This document shows, one piece after another, positions 33,173 to 41,681 of a stretch of 64,000 nt of DNA. Position numbers and translations under genes: made by a program. The stretch spans positions 2,976,001-3,040,000 of the forward strand of contig NZ_CP020892.1 in NCBI RefSeq assembly GCF_002163625.1, written 5' to 3'. The notes beneath the pieces are model-generated. The model was not told where the DNA came from, did not search any database, and saw only the letters and a list, made by a program, of their open reading frames with translations. Position 1 is the first letter of the stretch. Every line of letters begins with the position of its first letter. This stretch comes from Pseudomonas sp. M30-35 (GTDB lineage Bacteria; Pseudomonadota; Gammaproteobacteria; Pseudomonadales; Pseudomonadaceae).

Positions 33173-33472
33173 ATGAGCCAAAGCAATCACGAATACAGTG
33201 AAAAACGCGAATACATTCGTATGCAGGTGGAAACCCCCGCCACACTGCACCATGCTGGCCAGGCTATCCCAGCGCTCTGCCGCGACCTCTCTGCCACGGG
33301 GATGCAGCTAGAAGCCGCTTGTAACTTGCAAGTCGGTGACAAGGTCAAAATCAGTATTGAGTCCGAGCATCCACAACTAAAAGGCCTGACGGCTGAGGCC
33401 GAAGTTGTCCGCGTCAACAGTGGCGACGGCGACAAACAGATCATCGGCGTGAACGTGCTATCGATGCGTTGA
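33173..33472 (+). CDS. PilZ-domain (c-di-GMP-binding) protein
   Basis: A 99-residue single-domain PilZ protein. Both c-di-GMP motifs are present: RxxxR as KREYIRMQV (Arg12 and Arg16) and D/NxSxxG as RDLSATGM (Asp38, Ser40, Gly43). It should bind cyclic di-GMP and transmit the signal to a partner. It is transcribed divergently from the rssB-rssC operon and ends at a shared terminator with mlaA. Confidence 0.9.
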   Translation: MSQSNHEYSEKREYIRMQVETPATLHHAGQAIPALCRDLSATGMQLEAACNLQVGDKVKISIESEHPQLKGLTAEAEVVRVNSGDGDKQIIGVNVLSMR

Positions 33473-33507
33473 TGAACCGTCTAAATATTTTCAAAACGTA
33501 AAAATGC

Positions 33508-33534
33508 AAAAGGCGCCCTGAAAGGCGCCTTTTT
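33508..33534. terminator. Bidirectional terminator between pilZ gene and mlaA
   Basis: AAAAGGCGCC and GGCGCCTTTT form a ten-base stem with a six-base loop; A- and T-runs flank it, so it works in both directions for the convergent genes. Confidence 0.9.
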
Positions 33535-33563
33535 ATTGAGCCGGTTCTATCGGCCATCAGGTG

Positions 33564-34268
33564 TTAAAAGTCGTCTTCAACCACACCGTCTTTGATTTTG
33601 AACTCTCGATTCTGCAAGTAAGCGTTACGCACAAAAATATAGCGATCGCCGACAATCAAACGCTCGGCCGGGAACAGGCTAGCCCGCGTGTCGACCAGGT
33701 TAACGCCATACACCACGTTACGCGTAGGCACGTGATCGATAAACAGACTGGTTGCCAGCAAGCCATCAGGCACGCGAGCTGCGGCGTCGCGCACAGTACT
33801 CGGGCCAAACAGCGGCAGCACCAGATACGGGCCGCTACCAATGCCCCAGACCGCCAAGGTTTGGCCGACATCTTCGTCGTTACGCTGCAAACCCATGCGT
33901 GTGGCTACATCGACAAAGCCCAGCAAACCGAGCGTGGTATTGAAGATAAAACGACTGGTATCGATCCCCGCGTCGTAAACCTTGCCTTGCAACAGGTTGT
34001 TGGCCAGGTTGCCAACTTCACCGATGTTGTTAAAGAAGTTATGCACGCCATCTTCTAAAAACTGCGGTGTAACCGCCTGATAGCCTTTGGCTAATGGTTT
34101 CAGGGTGTAGGTATCAACGGTGTCATTGATGTTGAACATGGCCCGGTTATAACCAATCCACGGGTCATCTTCATCCGAGGCTTGCACCGCCCCTGAAAGC
34201 AGTGCCACGCTCGCGCAGGCAGCCCATAGACTCAGCCGCTCCAACCAGCTTTTTCTGGTGTCTCGCAT
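33564..34268 (-). CDS. mlaA: MlaA (VacJ) outer-membrane phospholipid transport protein
   Basis: A 234-residue MlaA/VacJ protein, which removes misplaced phospholipids from the outer leaflet of the outer membrane and passes them to MlaC. Family segments include DPWIGYNRAMFNINDTVD, NFFNNIGEVGNLANNLLQ, RFIFNTTLGLLGFVDVATRM and GPYLVLPLFGPSTVRDA. E. coli MlaA is a lipoprotein, but here the signal peptide (cleavage near SGAVQA) shows no convincing lipobox, as for other Pseudomonas homologs that I recall. A GGAG site precedes the ATG. The other mla genes are not in this window. Confidence 0.93.
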   Translation of the reverse strand: MRDTRKSWLERLSLWAACASVALLSGAVQASDEDDPWIGYNRAMFNINDTVDTYTLKPLAKGYQAVTPQFLEDGVHNFFNNIGEVGNLANNLLQGKVYDAGIDTSRFIFNTTLGLLGFVDVATRMGLQRNDEDVGQTLAVWGIGSGPYLVLPLFGPSTVRDAAARVPDGLLATSLFIDHVPTRNVVYGVNLVDTRASLFPAERLIVGDRYIFVRNAYLQNREFKIKDGVVEDDF

Positions 34269-34372
34269 TAATCAATCTCCTTGAAAATTAAGCGCCGCTG
34301 CCGGAGCCTGCCTTTAATGCCGCGCAGTATAATGCTTATCACCCAACCGTGGCAGCATAGTGACCTTTGCAA

Positions 34373-34789
34373 ATGGCTGAAAACAAGCACGTACTTCACA
34401 CGGCATTAATCCCAGTTCGCTGGGGCGACATGGACAGTTACGGCCACGTCAATAACACCCTCTACTTACAATACCTCGAAGAAGCTCGGGTTGCCTGGTT
34501 CAAATATGCCGGGATAACCCTCGATAGCAGCGCGATTGCTCCGGTGGTATTACAGACATTACACACCTACCTGAAGCCGGTTACCCACCCCGCCACCGTC
34601 AAGATTGAGCTGTTTACAGGGGCGATTGGCCGGAGCAGCCTGGTGCTGGAACATCGCCTGTCCACTATAGAAGACCCTGCAACCACATACGGTGAAGGCC
34701 ATTGCAAATTGGTTTGGGTTGATCATCGCTGCAACGCCTCGGTGCCTATGCCCGAGCACGTACGCACTCAACTCGAGGCACTAGACTGA
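34373..34789 (+). CDS. Hot-dog fold acyl-CoA thioesterase
   Basis: A 138-residue 4-hydroxybenzoyl-CoA/YbgC-type thioesterase. The catalytic Asp is in PVRWGDMDSYGHVNNTLYLQ, the family's signature, and the long helix EEARVAWFKYAG follows. The ATG at 34373 is used rather than the TTG at 34367; neither has a strong ribosome-binding site. It is transcribed divergently from mlaA with about 100 bases between. The substrate is probably an acyl- or aryl-CoA, not identifiable from sequence. The same gene order occurs in P. aeruginosa (PA2801). Confidence 0.88.
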   Translation: MAENKHVLHTALIPVRWGDMDSYGHVNNTLYLQYLEEARVAWFKYAGITLDSSAIAPVVLQTLHTYLKPVTHPATVKIELFTGAIGRSSLVLEHRLSTIEDPATTYGEGHCKLVWVDHRCNASVPMPEHVRTQLEALD

Positions 34790-34889
34790 GGTAGGACGCT
34801 GCCCTGCGCGTGATTCTGTCATCAGCTGTTCATCTCTCCGTCACGTTAGAGCCTTATGCTCTGGACTAGACCATTTCAAGGATGACGGA

Positions 34890-35516
34890 ATGAACGCGCC
34901 AGCCACTCCCCCTCAATTCACAGCGGTATTATTTGGGCTAAGCGGTTGCCTGGTCGATTTTGGTGCCCGAGCACAGCCCCCCAAACTCAGCTCAGGCACG
35001 GCCGCCGAAGCTCAATTGGCCAGTCATGCCGAATTAGCACCCGGCGCGCATGAGCTGCTCAATGATTTGCACCAGCACAAAGTCCCCTGTGCTTGGCTTG
35101 ATGAATTACCCGAGCAGGCCTGCACACAACTGAGCAGCAATCTGCCCGAGTGGATCAAAGCCTGCAATCGCCCTGCCCGCTCGTGGCCTGCACCCGATGC
35201 CTGCTGGCAAGCATTGATGGAACTGAATGTCAGCCAACTCGACGGTTGTGTGCTGGTAAGTAGCGAACCGCGTTTGCTCCAAGCGGGCCTTAATGCGGGT
35301 TTATGGACCATTGGTTTGGCGGCCTGCGGGCACCTTTGTGGCAAAACCCTGAACGACTGGCAAGCACTTGAAGCCACAGAACGCGAGCGTTTGCGCGCTC
35401 AGGCAACACTGACGCTTTATCGGCTCGGTGTGCATGCCGTGACCGATCAACTAACAGAGCTTGGCCCTTGCTTGAGTGATCTCAACCTTCGCCGACTCAA
35501 GGGAGAAAGGCCATGA
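34890..35516 (+). CDS. HAD-like (phosphonatase-related) protein lacking the catalytic aspartates
   Basis: A 208-residue protein resembling the core of phosphonoacetaldehyde hydrolase-like HAD proteins (P. aeruginosa PA2803). Motif I, normally DxDGT, reads AVLFGLSGCLVDFG: the nucleophile Asp is Gly16 and the second Asp is Ser18. The C-terminal half keeps the family's architecture (GCVLVSSEPRLLQAGLNAGL), but with both motif I acids gone phosphatase chemistry is not expected. It overlaps the next gene, a PhnZ-like HD protein, by four bases, so the two are coupled and may act as a complex in which this one is structural or regulatory. Confidence 0.75.
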   Translation: MNAPATPPQFTAVLFGLSGCLVDFGARAQPPKLSSGTAAEAQLASHAELAPGAHELLNDLHQHKVPCAWLDELPEQACTQLSSNLPEWIKACNRPARSWPAPDACWQALMELNVSQLDGCVLVSSEPRLLQAGLNAGLWTIGLAACGHLCGKTLNDWQALEATERERLRAQATLTLYRLGVHAVTDQLTELGPCLSDLNLRRLKGERP

Positions 35517-36067
35517 CTCTGAGCCTGACGCAATTTACCAAGCAGCTCAGCGCCCTGTTCAGCAATCGTGGCAACCTGCCTTATGGCGAAGACATTAGCC
35601 AGATCCAGCATGCGCTGCAGTGTGCAACCTTCGCCGAGCGCTCGGGTTGTCGTAACAGCTTGATTGTCGCCGCGTTGCTGCATGATGTCGGCCACTTACT
35701 CGATGACCCTGAAAGCGGTTTGAACGAAGACATGCGCCATGAAGAACGCGGGGCCGAGTTACTGCGCGCACTGTTTGCCGACTCAGTCTGGCAACCCATT
35801 CGTCTGCATGTCGCCGCCAAGCGCTATTTATGCGCGGTGGACCCGCTGTACCACGCAGGTTTGTCAGACACGTCGCGCCATAGCTTGCAACTGCAAGGCG
35901 GGCCTTTTAATGACCGTGAGATAGAGGCGTTTCTACGCGCGCCTTACGCGCAAGATGCACTCACCCTGCGGCGCCTGGATGACTTGGGCAAAGACCCTCA
36001 AATGAAAACCCCAAGCCTTGAGTATTTTTACCCCCATATTGAGAAAGCCTTACTCGCAGCCGACTGA
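35513..36067 (+). CDS. PhnZ-like HD-domain protein
   Basis: A 184-residue HD-domain protein. Visible metal-ligand candidates are His33, His57-Asp58, His61, His76 and His99, plus Tyr24 and Lys103, in IQHALQCATF, AALLHDVGHLL, HEERGAELL and IRLHVAAKRYL. From memory these positions match, with a constant small offset, the di-iron and substrate residues of PhnZ, an oxygenase that cleaves 2-amino-1-hydroxyethylphosphonate. A simple HD phosphohydrolase is the alternative. It is translationally coupled to the degenerate HAD protein. No phosphonate transporter is nearby. Confidence 0.78.
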   Translation: MTLSLTQFTKQLSALFSNRGNLPYGEDISQIQHALQCATFAERSGCRNSLIVAALLHDVGHLLDDPESGLNEDMRHEERGAELLRALFADSVWQPIRLHVAAKRYLCAVDPLYHAGLSDTSRHSLQLQGGPFNDREIEAFLRAPYAQDALTLRRLDDLGKDPQMKTPSLEYFYPHIEKALLAAD

Positions 36068-36233
36068 AGCCACAACTGTCCTGCGTTGGCTGTTAGCCCC
36101 TGGCTAAATTGTGTCAAAGCTTGATCCTGAACAAGCAAAGCACCTGCAGGTGGATTATCCTGATGGTATAGGCAAGGATCTTTCGCAGCCGCCAAAGGTC
36201 CATTGTCTTAACTATTTGAAAAGGGAGCGCCAT

Positions 36234-36500
36234 ATGCCTGCTAGCCGTTTGCAGCAGCAACTCGATGAACTGCGTGAGCAGTTGTCCCAAGACTCACCTC
36301 TTAGCGAGGAAGAGCGTGCGGAGCTCTACGTTCTGTCTCAGGAGATCGAACTGCAACTGGCGCGCGAAGCCGCAGCCGCGCCGGATGCGACCCTTGTTGA
36401 CGGTGTCAACCTGGCCGTTGAGCGTTTTGAAGTCAGCCACCCAACCTTGGCTGGCACCCTGCGTAATATTGTGCAGAGCTTGGCCAATATGGGGATCTAA
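36234..36500 (+). CDS. DUF4404 family protein
   Basis: An 88-residue helical protein: MPASRLQQQLDELREQLSQD, EEERAELYVLSQEIELQLA, then VNLAVERFEVSHPTLAGTLR. This is the DUF4404 family of small Pseudomonas proteins, of unknown function. The ATG at 36234 has AAGGGAG upstream; the longer frame to 36111 adds non-homologous residues. The first half is predicted to form a coiled coil. It precedes queF convergently, as in P. aeruginosa (PA2805). Confidence 0.8.
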   Translation: MPASRLQQQLDELREQLSQDSPLSEEERAELYVLSQEIELQLAREAAAAPDATLVDGVNLAVERFEVSHPTLAGTLRNIVQSLANMGI

Positions 36501-36509
36501 TAGATCCCT

Positions 36510-36604
36510 GTAGGGTGTGACAACGCGAAGCTTGTCTATCAGAATCCGGCAAATTATCCGGATATTTGCAGCGTTAATGGTGGGTAAGCAAGGCATCACC
36601 CTAG
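36510..36604. repeat. Single diverged copy of the tal-array repeat
   Basis: Begins GTAGGGTGTGACAACGCGAA and GCTTGTCTATC exactly as in the array units, then has its own middle, and ends TGGTGGGTAAGCAAGGCATC ACCCTAG. It sits just after the DUF4404 stop and before a terminator, the same placement as the array after tal. Confidence 0.75.
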
Positions 36605-36622
36605 CGAAGTGCCTCGCTAGCC

Positions 36623-36656
36623 GCAAAAAAAGCCCAGCAAATGCTGGGTTTTTTGC
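36623..36656. terminator. Bidirectional terminator between DUF4404 gene and queF
   Basis: GCAAAAAAAGCCCAGCA and TGCTGGGTTTTTTGC pair around a two-base loop, with A- and T-runs on both sides; it ends both convergent transcripts and abuts the queF stop codon. Confidence 0.92.
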
Positions 36657-37487
36657 TTACTGGCGAACCAGTCGCCGATTATCTGGCTTGATCGGCCCTG
36701 TGCTGCGATAAGGATTAATGTCCAAGCCGCCACGGCGCACATAACGCGCATACACAGTTAATGAATCCGGTTTGAGTAACCGCTGGATATCGAGAAAGAT
36801 CCGCTCAACACACTGCTCATGGAAATCGGCGTGCTGGCGAAAGCTCACCAGATAAGCCAGTAAACTGCCTTGATCCAGCGCCGGGCCACGATATTCGATG
36901 ACCACAGTGCCCCAATCCGGCTGGCCGGTGACTGGGCAATTCGATTTGAGCAAATGGCTGTACAGGGTTTCACTGACCACGCGCAGCGTATCACAACGCA
37001 GTAACTCCGGTTGTGGCTGCTCGTAATTGCTGATGCTGATGTCGGCATCATCAATACACAAACCCGGCAGTGACGCGACGCCATCGGCCGCCACATCATC
37101 CAGGCTACGCACCTTGACTGAAACCGGCTTACCGGCAACCGCAGACAAGTCCTTGCTCATCACCTCAACCAGCTCGGCAGTGCTTGAAAAGACGCTCTGA
37201 TTCAGCGAATTGAGGTAAAGCTTGAATGACTTCGACTCGATGATATTGGTTGAGTCCGCAGGAATCGCAAACTCGCCAATTGCCACCACCGGCTTACCCG
37301 TAGGCATCAACCAGGACAGCTCGAAACAGTTCCAGAAGTCCACGCCTTGATACGGCAGCGTTTCAGCGTTCAGACCCAGTTCGGCCCACTTTGGCGCGCG
37401 AGGGATCGGAAACAGCAACGACGGCGTGTACGTGGCGATGTATTCGCTGGATTTACCCAGCGGCGAATCTTCAGCAGCAGGATGCAT
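36657..37487 (-). CDS. queF: NADPH-dependent 7-cyano-7-deazaguanine reductase QueF
   Basis: A 276-residue tunnel-fold nitrile reductase that converts preQ0 to preQ1 in queuosine biosynthesis. The thioimide-forming Cys184 is in [13 protein letters not shown] with Asp191, and the NADPH-binding QueF motif is ESKSFK (residues 84-89). This is the long, two-domain (YqcD-II/E. coli) form. It lies 27 bases after pyrF on the same strand and may be cotranscribed with it. A shared terminator follows immediately. Confidence 0.96.
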   Translation of the reverse strand: MHPAAEDSPLGKSSEYIATYTPSLLFPIPRAPKWAELGLNAETLPYQGVDFWNCFELSWLMPTGKPVVAIGEFAIPADSTNIIESKSFKLYLNSLNQSVFSSTAELVEVMSKDLSAVAGKPVSVKVRSLDDVAADGVASLPGLCIDDADISISNYEQPQPELLRCDTLRVVSETLYSHLLKSNCPVTGQPDWGTVVIEYRGPALDQGSLLAYLVSFRQHADFHEQCVERIFLDIQRLLKPDSLTVYARYVRRGGLDINPYRSTGPIKPDNRRLVRQ

Positions 37488-37514
37488 ATCGGTTACCTGT
37501 GAAACGTGCAGCGA

Positions 37515-38213
37515 TTAAGACAGCTCGGCAACAACGTCAATTAGCGCCTGCGCGGGATTGGCCGCCTGGCTAATTGGGCGACCGATTACCAGATAGTCTG
37601 AACCAGCAGCCATCGCCTGGCTTGGCGTCAGGATACGGCGCTGGTCATCCTGAGCACTGCCCGCTGGACGAATACCTGGAGTGACCAGTTGCAACTGGGC
37701 AAAACGCTGCTTGAGGATTTGCGCTTCTTGCGCCGAACAAACCAGACCATCCATACCCGCCTGTTGCGCCAGACCGGCAAGACGCAGCACCTGTTCCTGT
37801 GGCGCAACATCAAGGCCGATGCCAGCCAGATCCTGTTGCTCCATGCTGGTCAGCACGGTCACACCAATCAGCAATGGCTTCGCCCCGCTCAGACTGTCGA
37901 GCGTTTCGCGGCAGGCACTCATCATGCGCAAGCCGCCAGAGCAATGAACGTTGACCATCCATACACCCATTTCAGCGGCCGCCTTGACTGCCATGGCCGT
38001 GGTGTTGGGAATGTCGTGGAATTTAAGGTCGAGGAATACTTCAAAACCTTTATTGCCCAGCGCGGAAACGATTTCAGGACCGCAGCGCGTGAACAGCTCT
38101 TTGCCGACCTTGACCCGGCACAGCTTAGGATCGAGCTGATCAGCCAACGCTAAGGCGGCATCACGGGTCGGAAAATCCAAAGCAACGATGATTGGAGTCT
38201 GGCAATCGGACAT
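37515..38213 (-). CDS. pyrF: Orotidine 5'-phosphate decarboxylase
   Basis: A 232-residue TIM-barrel enzyme catalysing OMP to UMP, the last step of pyrimidine synthesis. The catalytic Asp-Lys-Asp set is in [11 protein letters not shown] (Asp62, Lys64, Asp67), with the phosphate-binding end TPGIRPAG and [11 protein letters not shown]. The ATG at 38213 opens [14 protein letters not shown], the family's usual start; the frame to 38246 is not preferred. GAGAG lies upstream at normal spacing. Confidence 0.95.
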   Translation of the reverse strand: MSDCQTPIIVALDFPTRDAALALADQLDPKLCRVKVGKELFTRCGPEIVSALGNKGFEVFLDLKFHDIPNTTAMAVKAAAEMGVWMVNVHCSGGLRMMSACRETLDSLSGAKPLLIGVTVLTSMEQQDLAGIGLDVAPQEQVLRLAGLAQQAGMDGLVCSAQEAQILKQRFAQLQLVTPGIRPAGSAQDDQRRILTPSQAMAAGSDYLVIGRPISQAANPAQALIDVVAELS

Positions 38214-38297
38214 AGTCGGGCTCTCGTGGTCAATTTCGCCGCGCATTGTAGCCGAAGCGACCGCCAGTTACCGCCTGATTAATCGGACGCCGACGGG

Positions 38298-39524
38298 CTA
38301 CCCGCCAATAACCTGCAACTGCGCTTGCAAGCGCGCCGCCTCAGGTCGCCGGCAATTGACTGCGACAGACGCCAAACCCAGCCATGCTGCCATGCGCTGC
38401 AGTTGTTCAGCCATCGCCGCAATGGCGCTGTCATCCAACCCGCCCGCCTCGCTGTGCAGCGCGTGCAAAGCCAAGCAACCCTTGGCTCGTTCGGCGCGCA
38501 AATCCAGCCGTGCGAGCAGCTGTTCATTGTGCAAAAACGGCAACACGTAATAGCCATACACGCGCTTGTGTTGCGGCGTATAGATTTCCAGACGGTAACG
38601 AAAATCAAACAGGCGCTCGGTGCGTTGACGCTGCCAAACCAATGAATCAAACGGCGACAGCAACGCACTTGCCGTCACTTTACGCGGAATCTTCAAGCTG
38701 GCGGTCGGGTGATACCCCGGCTTGTCCCAGCCTTGCACGGCAATTTCTGTTAGCTCGCCGGACTCAAGCAATTCGTTGATGCGCACCTTACTGTCGCGCG
38801 CATCCAGACGAAAGTAGTCGCGCAGATCAACCTCGCTGGCAACGCCGAGCGCCTGCGCTGAATGCATCAATAATTGGCGCTGCGCCGTGGCTTCATCAAT
38901 ATCCGCATGATTGAGCGCCTCAGCGGGTAAAACTCGCTCCGGCAAGTCATATAAACGCTCGAAACCATTGCGCCCGGCGACCGTGACATGCCCAGCAGCA
39001 AACAACCATTCCAACGCATGCTTTTCATCGCTCCAGCCCCACCAAGGGCCTTTCGACTTGTCACCCGCAGCCAGGCTGCCAGCGCCCAATGCGCCGCGTT
39101 CCTTGACGGATTGCAAGACTGAACGAATCAGCGGTTGTTGCTCGCGACCGAATTTGGCCAACTGCCGGTAAATACCCTCGCCCTGCTCGGCTCGCCGCAT
39201 GCGCCAACGCAGTAACGGGTAGACCGACATGGGCAGCAGCGATGCTTCATGCCCCCAATATTCGAAGAGTTTTCGTTGGCGCCCTGAACTCCACGCCGCC
39301 TGTTCAAGCAGAGCATGCGAATAATTACCCAGACGTGAGAACAGCGGCAGATAGTGCGAACGCACCAATGCATTGACCGAATCAATTTGCACAACGCCAA
39401 GACGTTCAATTGCAGCGTTGAGATGAATGGCTTTTACCGACTTTGGTTGCCGTGAATTAAAACCTTGGGCGGCTAACACCAAGCGTCTTGCCTGCTTGAG
39501 TGATAGCGATTGGGTTTCGCGCAT
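38298..39524 (-). CDS. YcaQ/AlkX-type winged-helix DNA glycosylase
   Basis: A 408-residue protein of the HTH_42 family, whose E. coli member YcaQ unhooks DNA interstrand crosslinks and removes N7-alkylated bases. The family's QxQ catalytic motif is visible as SLVWQRQRTERLFDFRYRLE, and the N-terminal part opens LSLKQARRLVLAAQGF. The start at 39524 is supported by GAGGAG. It is transcribed in the same direction as pyrF but separated from it by about 85 bases. Confidence 0.88.
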   Translation of the reverse strand: MRETQSLSLKQARRLVLAAQGFNSRQPKSVKAIHLNAAIERLGVVQIDSVNALVRSHYLPLFSRLGNYSHALLEQAAWSSGRQRKLFEYWGHEASLLPMSVYPLLRWRMRRAEQGEGIYRQLAKFGREQQPLIRSVLQSVKERGALGAGSLAAGDKSKGPWWGWSDEKHALEWLFAAGHVTVAGRNGFERLYDLPERVLPAEALNHADIDEATAQRQLLMHSAQALGVASEVDLRDYFRLDARDSKVRINELLESGELTEIAVQGWDKPGYHPTASLKIPRKVTASALLSPFDSLVWQRQRTERLFDFRYRLEIYTPQHKRVYGYYVLPFLHNEQLLARLDLRAERAKGCLALHALHSEAGGLDDSAIAAMAEQLQRMAAWLGLASVAVNCRRPEAARLQAQLQVIGG

Positions 39525-39624
39525 GCGGTTCTCCTCAACTGAGCGCTTTACCCTAACTGACCGAAGCAAAAGTGAACAGGCGCGACCCGCTTAAATTACT
39601 GCGCCTGTTCAGCGATACAACCAC

Positions 39625-39867
39625 TCATTTGGACGAGCGCTTCAGGGGGTCAATCCAGAACGCTCGCTCAGACTCTTGCACAGCATCAGCGCGAGTCAGG
39701 CCTATGTCTTTAAGTGCATCATCACTCAAGGTCGCCAGTTGATGACGCTCTTTGGCCAGTTGATTCCAGCGCTTGAGTTGCGCCCAAATCAGTCCAGCAT
39801 AAACGCGAACTGACAAGCCTTTTACCGACCCTACACTTGCGACTGCATAACCTTTTTGAGCTTTCAT
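39625..39867 (-). CDS. DUF1127 (YjiS-like) small protein
   Basis: An 80-residue protein whose second half is the DUF1127 domain: LKRWNQLAKERHQLATLSDD then ALKDIGLTRADA. Small DUF1127 proteins bind RNA and influence phosphate and amino-acid metabolism in some alphaproteobacteria; here the role is unknown. The ATG at 39867 has AAAGGAGGGC upstream. It is divergent from the LysR gene at 39964 across 96 bases, so that regulator may control it. Confidence 0.85.
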   Translation of the reverse strand: MKAQKGYAVASVGSVKGLSVRVYAGLIWAQLKRWNQLAKERHQLATLSDDALKDIGLTRADAVQESERAFWIDPLKRSSK

Positions 39868-39963
39868 TTTTTCGCCCTCCTTTAGGGATAGCGATAGTCT
39901 CCTGCGTGGCCTATGATCAATCCAACGAATGTTTCTTATGCAATACATCTCTGAGATTGATCA

Positions 39964-40818
39964 ATGGCTAACTACCCAAGTATCGACAGTGAACTGCTGC
40001 GCACCTTTGTCGCGATTGCCGACTACGGTGGCTTTACCCGGGCTGCCGAAGTGGTTAATCGCACTCAGTCGGCGGTGAGCATGCAGATGAAGCGCTTGGA
40101 AGATGACGTGATGCAGCGTCCATTGTTTCAGCGTGACGGCCGCCAACTCAGCCTCACTGCAGAGGGCCAGGTGCTGCTCGGTTATGCACGGCGGATTCTT
40201 AAACTGCATGGCGAGGTGATGACCACCTTGCGCGAACCACACATGGTGGGTTCGGTGCGCATTGGCACGCCGGACGATTACGTGATGCGTTTTATGCCGG
40301 GGATTCTCTCGCGGTTTGCTCAGGCTTACCCGCTGGTACAGGTCGATTTGCACTGCGAGCCGTCGTTCCAGTTGCTGCAACGTCACGATCTTGATTTGAC
40401 CATCGTCACCCGCGAGCCAGGCACTGAAATCGGTCAACTGCTGCGTCAAGAACGTATCGTCTGGGCCGAGGCGGTCGGCTTCAGCCCCCATGAGCAAACA
40501 CCACTGCCACTGGCGATGTTCAACTCAGAATGCTTTTGCCGCTCGTGGGCCTGCAACGCATTGGACTCAAGTGAGCGGGAATACCGTATGGCCTACACCA
40601 GCCCGAGCCTGTCGGCAATTATGGCGGTGGTCAGTGCAGGGCTCGCAATCACCGCGCAATTGCAGAGCCTGATCACGCCGAACATGCGAATTATCGGTGA
40701 GCATGAAGGCTTACCGGCAATGCCGATGGCCAGCATTGTTTTATTGCGCAATAACAAGAGTCACTCGCCAGTGACTGAAACCCTGGCGGAGCACATCATC
40801 GACGGCTTCAAACTTTAA
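39964..40818 (+). CDS. LysR-family regulator (DUF1127 neighbour)
   Basis: A 284-residue LysR protein; winged helix at residues about 8-66 (FVAIADYGGFTRAAEVVNRT, QSAVSMQMKRLEDDVM), effector domain after that. It faces the DUF1127 gene and ends 11 bases inside the convergent TSUP gene. Regulators of this subgroup are often linked to DUF1127 genes in pseudomonads, but targets and inducer are not determined here. Confidence 0.88.
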   Translation: MANYPSIDSELLRTFVAIADYGGFTRAAEVVNRTQSAVSMQMKRLEDDVMQRPLFQRDGRQLSLTAEGQVLLGYARRILKLHGEVMTTLREPHMVGSVRIGTPDDYVMRFMPGILSRFAQAYPLVQVDLHCEPSFQLLQRHDLDLTIVTREPGTEIGQLLRQERIVWAEAVGFSPHEQTPLPLAMFNSECFCRSWACNALDSSEREYRMAYTSPSLSAIMAVVSAGLAITAQLQSLITPNMRIIGEHEGLPAMPMASIVLLRNNKSHSPVTETLAEHIIDGFKL

Positions 40819-41563
40819 ACGCGAGCAACACCGCGCACACCACCAGGAACCCTGCAAACATGGCGCGCAGCACCCGTTCGGGCAGAGCGTGCGCCAGCTT
40901 TACCCCCCAACTGATACTGAGCAAGCCGCCAATAGCCAGTGGCAAGCCCATCATCCAGTCAACGTGGTCGTGCAAGCCATAAGTGACCAGTGTTACCGCG
41001 GTACTGGGCGCCGCCAGCGCCAGCGATAAACCTTGAGCGACCACCTGCGTGGTGCCAAAAACACTGGTCAGCACGGGCGTGGCAACCACTGCACCGCCGA
41101 CCCCAAGCAAGCCGCCAAGTAAACCCGCGCCGCCACCCAGCCCCCCCAACCACGGCCAAGGATGACGCAGCTCGGTACTGCCCGCGACGGGCCGGTAAAA
41201 CAAGCGCGAAATGTTGTACGCCGCTAGTGCCAGCAAAAACACAATAAAGCCAACCCGCATGCGCTCTGCATCAATGTTTACCGCCCAGCCAGCGCCAAGC
41301 AGCGCGAAACAAAAACTGCTGACTGCCAATAACAGAGCATGCCGAGGCTCGATCCGATTGCGCTGATGATAGCGCCACACTGCCAACAGCACGTTCGGCA
41401 CAACCATGACCAGCGCGGTGCCTTGGGCTAATTGCTGATCAAGACCAAACAAGATGCCGAGTGCAGGAATAGCGATCAAGCCGCCGCCGATACCGAACAA
41501 ACCACCCAGCGAGCCGAGCATGGCACCCAGGACGAGGTTAATTGCAAAATCCAACAGACTCAT
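40808..41563 (-). CDS. TSUP (TauE/SafE) family membrane transporter
   Basis: A 251-residue inner-membrane protein with about eight hydrophobic segments in two homologous halves, each carrying a glycine-rich motif typical of the family: GSLGGLFGIGGGLIAIPALG near residue 18 and GGGAGLLGGLLGVGGAVVAT near residue 146. Members export sulfite, sulfoacetate or related anions, so the cargo is probably an organic or inorganic sulfur anion. Divergent from the next LysR gene (41682), which is its likely regulator. Confidence 0.88.
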   Translation of the reverse strand: MSLLDFAINLVLGAMLGSLGGLFGIGGGLIAIPALGILFGLDQQLAQGTALVMVVPNVLLAVWRYHQRNRIEPRHALLLAVSSFCFALLGAGWAVNIDAERMRVGFIVFLLALAAYNISRLFYRPVAGSTELRHPWPWLGGLGGGAGLLGGLLGVGGAVVATPVLTSVFGTTQVVAQGLSLALAAPSTAVTLVTYGLHDHVDWMMGLPLAIGGLLSISWGVKLAHALPERVLRAMFAGFLVVCAVLLAFKV

Positions 41564-41681
41564 AAATCACTGCGTTCGGCTTAAGGGTAAGGGTGCAGCA
41601 CATGCTATAGCCTTGGTACTAGTCTGGAAACGCACAGCAGCGCACAATGGCTATGCATACTTCGCACAAGCGAGCTGAGAG

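Noticed and set aside
40068..40090. Possible frameshift at the LysR/TSUP convergent overlap
   Set aside because: Both reading frames are complete and the 11-base overlap at 40808-40818 is simply two stop codons on opposite strands.
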